Source: Margaritifera margaritifera
Lineage: Eukaryota > Mollusca > Bivalvia > Unionida > Margaritiferidae
Assembly (NCBI GenBank): GCA_029931535.1
Contig: JAQPZY010001620.1
Span: forward strand, 578,501 to 642,500
Reading direction: 5' to 3'
Length of the DNA stretch: 64,000 nucleotides
A program made the position numbers and the translations under genes. Within the stretch, counting starts at the first letter, position 1, and each line of letters begins with the position of its first letter. The notes under the pieces are model-generated. The model did not search any database, was not told where the DNA came from, and saw nothing but the letters and a program-made list of their open reading frames with translations. Below are positions 60,976 to 64,000 of the stretch, one piece after another.

Positions 60976-62806
60976 AACCATATACGGCAGGAAACCAAAC
61001 ATAAAATAACAGGGCTATTTGCCAAACGGCGCAGAAAGCAAAGGAGTTCATAACATCAACTACTCTGCGATATGTGTATGAGAAATCAATTAACAACATA
61101 TCATTTCAAAATACCCATATAAAAGCTCGCATATTTTATTGTATATCATCTTTTTCAGGGAATGAACATGAAAAACATAATGCTTCATTATCATCAGAAA
61201 TATTGGGTGAATATCATATATATGATTGTATTAAGTGAATCAAAAACTGATATCATTAAGTGTTATGTTAAAAAGAAATAAACACACAAAAAAACAACAA
61301 CTAAAAATTGTTTCTCTGCAATAAACGAAAATGCTATATACAAAGATTCAAATGTAGAATTAATAACTGGCTCAGTATGCTGGCGAAATTATCAATATCA
61401 GGTTAAAATACACACATTTGAAGATATTACCATGGGAATCAAATATATCTGAGGTAGTTGTTTGGTGATTCACTTCTGTGATAGATTCCTCACTATATCA
61501 AAGGGGCAGATGTTTTATTTTAATACTTATAAATTAAAACTAAAAGCGAAATGTCCTTGGAGAATAAACTGAGTTTTAATCATAAAAGACCTGAAAACAT
61601 TGATAATGAAAGTCAGTGCTTTGAAAATTATCTGATAGCTGTGATAATAAACGAAAGTGTCTCAATAATCACGTTCATCAATTCCATTAATTTCACACGC
61701 TCTTATAGCAATATTCCCACACCGAAATGGATATCGTACTTTTAACTTCGTATGCACCCGTATTTTGTTTCTTTCATAAAAATACTCTACATGCAGTATG
61801 AAACATATATCTGTATAATAAAAAAACAGGTGCACTGATATTGCAATAAATAAAAGTTCTGTTATAAGATCGTTGCCGCCTTAAGTGATAATATTTAGCG
61901 ACAGATAAATTCGTGCACGGTTGGACACAGTGATGTATAAGATTATACGAGGTGCTGGTGGAAAATCATTTTAATTAATTAAGATTATTTTATGATAACC
62001 TAGTATTGTGTTTTCTCTGGATAAAGCTGTGGTACGTCACGTAAATAATTCCCCGAGTGTAATGTTATATTGTGTATATACGTTTCCGTGGTCAGGCATA
62101 TTACAGTTACAGTTATTGTTGGTGCGTTAATCACTTTTTTTTTCTTCAAAGGGGTTGATCATTGGAACATTTTACGCACTTAAAGTTAAAAAATATGCTA
62201 GAGTTTATGATATATTGTTTAAATGCCTGTGGTTATATTTAGCTTACACAGAAGCAAAATACAAACATTTGGAAAAAATACATTGTTCTAAAAAAATGTT
62301 TCTCACACAGAACTAAATCAACAAATTACTTCAGACAAATGCATCTATAAGAAACAACGTTCAGAACTGAACTTAAATAAACAGGCTGGATTTAGCTGGT
62401 TTGACGCGTGCGATTTTGTGACGTCAGCCGTATTCAAACATTGGAACTGCACGTGCTGTTTTGTAAATATTGGATATATGATTTATGTACTTAACTGAGC
62501 GTGTAAAAATAATGACCATACACGATTTGCTGTGTGAAAACTTTTGCCGGTGCACGCCGGAAATACTTGAACTCTCAGGCTGAAATTCTCCCGTCTTGCT
62601 CGGGACAATGGTTAGACTCTGCATATCTTGTTCTCGCAGACAGAACGAGACGTTTACGGCACAAAAGCCATTTTGCTCATTTATAAGTAATTCCCTATAT
62701 ACAAGAATTGCTTCCCTTTAAAACTCTTCTTGCAAAAGAAATAAAAATTTGTTTTTAAAAACCGATTGTTATCAATATCTTCGTTGTATTGACATAAAAT
62801 AAAAAT
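60976..62806. other. No gene seen
   Basis: About 1.8 kb of AT-rich unassigned DNA apart from the regulatory-motif pair near 62.4 kb. Confidence 0.45.
62419..62455. promoter_or_regulatory. CRE and E-box pair
   Basis: TGACGTCA at 62419-62426 and CACGTG at 62450-62455 lie 23 bases apart. The pair is downstream of the minus-strand candidate frame at 62807-63025, so a link to it is doubtful. Confidence 0.25.
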
Positions 62807-63025
62807 CTAATTCGTCGTACTTAACTTTACAAATAACGATTTCATTGACTTCCTCTGAAAATGAATTTCACGTCTACTGCCGTTGCTATGTTGTTGTCTG
62901 TTGCCATGCTTTCCAGTACCTATTAACGGCTCCTCTACAGACAAGCCAATGGTGGCACAAAGCAAACCGTGCACAATCATTATAGTGTACAGACCGGTTC
63001 TGAGCATAAGGTCGCAATTTTCCAT
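62807..63025 (-). CDS. Candidate 72-aa secreted peptide precursor
   Basis: Start chosen at the ATG at 63023-63025 (A at -3, G at +4), because the residues that follow (MENCDLMLRTGLYTIMIVHG then LLCATIGLS) look like a signal peptide. The frame is also open upstream to an ATG at 63119-63121. The roughly 43 residues after the hydrophobic core are basic and polar, with RR and RK pairs (GSRREIHFQRKS). This composition is compatible with a peptide precursor or a first exon. No known family was recognised, and a chance frame cannot be excluded. Confidence 0.25.
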   Translation of the reverse strand: MENCDLMLRTGLYTIMIVHGLLCATIGLSVEEPLIGTGKHGNRQQHSNGSRREIHFQRKSMKSLFVKLSTTN

Positions 63026-64000
63026 GATAATTTTACGAATGTGGAGATCAATCATCCATGTTCTTAAGGGAAAGATGTCTTCATTATATTCAACTGAATG
63101 TGCGAATGTGAATAAATGCACTTTATATGTAAAACACCTCTACGAACTGACATAATTTCTATAAGTTCCGAAATGATATATTTTTATCCCAATGACGTTC
63201 CGCCTTAATTTGGTCTTTACAGAAAATTCTTTAAATAGAAATCAAATCCCCACTGACAGAGGAGAAGAAACGGGCTTTTCGAAACGTGAATTATGTCTGG
63301 AAAACCGACATTCCGTGTCGGGATTAGTGAAATGAGCATTGGCGCTCGATCAATTTATTGATACTAACTGACCTTACTGAACTCTGATGAAAACTCGCTT
63401 TTTGAGCTGACTCATCTATCAGCATACCAAATGAAGACGATTTGAAACCTTTAAAAAAATTAACTTGAATTACGTTTATTTATGTAAACTAGCTACATTC
63501 TGGGTCGTGTATTCACCATGAGTCCGAGGATGTGATTGCAGCTTAGATTAATCACGTTTGTATAACCCCACCACTCCTTCGAGTCTGGGCCGACCAAATA
63601 GTCTGTTGTTTCCAGAACTTTAGTAGACATATGGAACTATCGTTACTTGTGTCCAATATTATTTGTTCCGACCTAGAACTAATTCAAGCACATTGTGTAA
63701 TTGCTGTATCAGAGTGGTCAACTTATTTCAAGAGAAAACATGTAATATTTAAAAAAACAATATATTTATATATTTAAAAAAACAATATATTTAATGATTG
63801 ATCGCCAATATGCGAGTTGGACTGTTTATTTATATGAAAAATAAATCAGCTTTGGCTGTGTTGTCTATTTTATTATTCATGAGTAAGATCCCAGTGGCGA
63901 GCAAAATTAACCAGTTGAATATCTGAGTTTGGCATTTACATATTTCGTAACCAATGTCAGAGCAATTAAAATATACTCAATTTTATACTCATATAAACAG
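63026..64000. other. No gene seen
   Basis: Unassigned. Contains the small hairpin CCGACATTCCGTGTCGG (about 63305-63321) and a duplicated AAAAAAACAATATATTTA at 63750-63795. CAGTGGCGAGC at 63893 resembles a hAT terminus, but the window ends before it can be tested. Confidence 0.45.

Overview
The window looks like non-coding, repeat-rich nuclear DNA from an invertebrate animal, most likely a marine mollusc and perhaps a bivalve. The reasons are: AT-rich DNA with long microsatellites and minisatellites; decayed LINE, mariner and hAT copies; a tRNA-derived SINE; and one intact intronless aminergic GPCR with a protostome serotonin-receptor look. The organism call is inference from repeat style and the receptor, not from a search.

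One full-length protein gene is convincing: a serotonin receptor-like GPCR (closest by eye to the 5-HT7/5-HT1 group) on the minus strand at 45947-47374, read through all seven helices in one exon. Four short reading frames with signal-peptide-like starts (6258-6398 +, 28552-28734 +, 58107-58200 +, 62807-63025 -) are listed as low-confidence candidates for secreted peptides or first exons.

Layout. 0-10 kb: microsatellites, a 36-bp and a 34-bp minisatellite, a GC-rich hAT MITE with a perfect 8-bp target duplication (3729-3906), and the 3' end of a LINE ORF2 (7109-7410). 10-20 kb: a SINE-like unit, an RT scrap (13.4 kb), then a 4-kb domain of decayed tandem repeats centred on about 1 kb of CATA tetranucleotides. 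20.6-22.6 kb: a 55-bp satellite broken by three separate insertions (hAT MITE, TWA-type MITE, SINE), each leaving satellite sequence that resumes in register. 23.07-23.68 kb: a 37-bp array whose unit carries a CRE palindrome. 29-42 kb: transposon territory with a decayed minus-strand LINE (endonuclease at 36.9-37.3, reverse transcriptase at 33.1-34.7), a large inverted repeat, a 53-bp minisatellite and a complete but dead mariner with both terminal repeats (39974-41297). 42-43 kb: a second hAT-type MITE family, shared with 29.3-29.56 kb. 49-51.5 kb: a 26-bp satellite. 53.3-53.9 kb: a 37-bp array with an E-box and a 111-bp higher-order period. 54-64 kb: mostly unassigned sequence and microsatellites.

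No operon, CRISPR array, rRNA or functional tRNA gene was seen. Nothing here amounts to a clear new multi-gene system. The most unusual signals are the nested insertions in the 55-bp satellite and the two 37-bp arrays whose units carry transcription-factor palindromes. Repeat copy numbers and boundaries were counted by eye.
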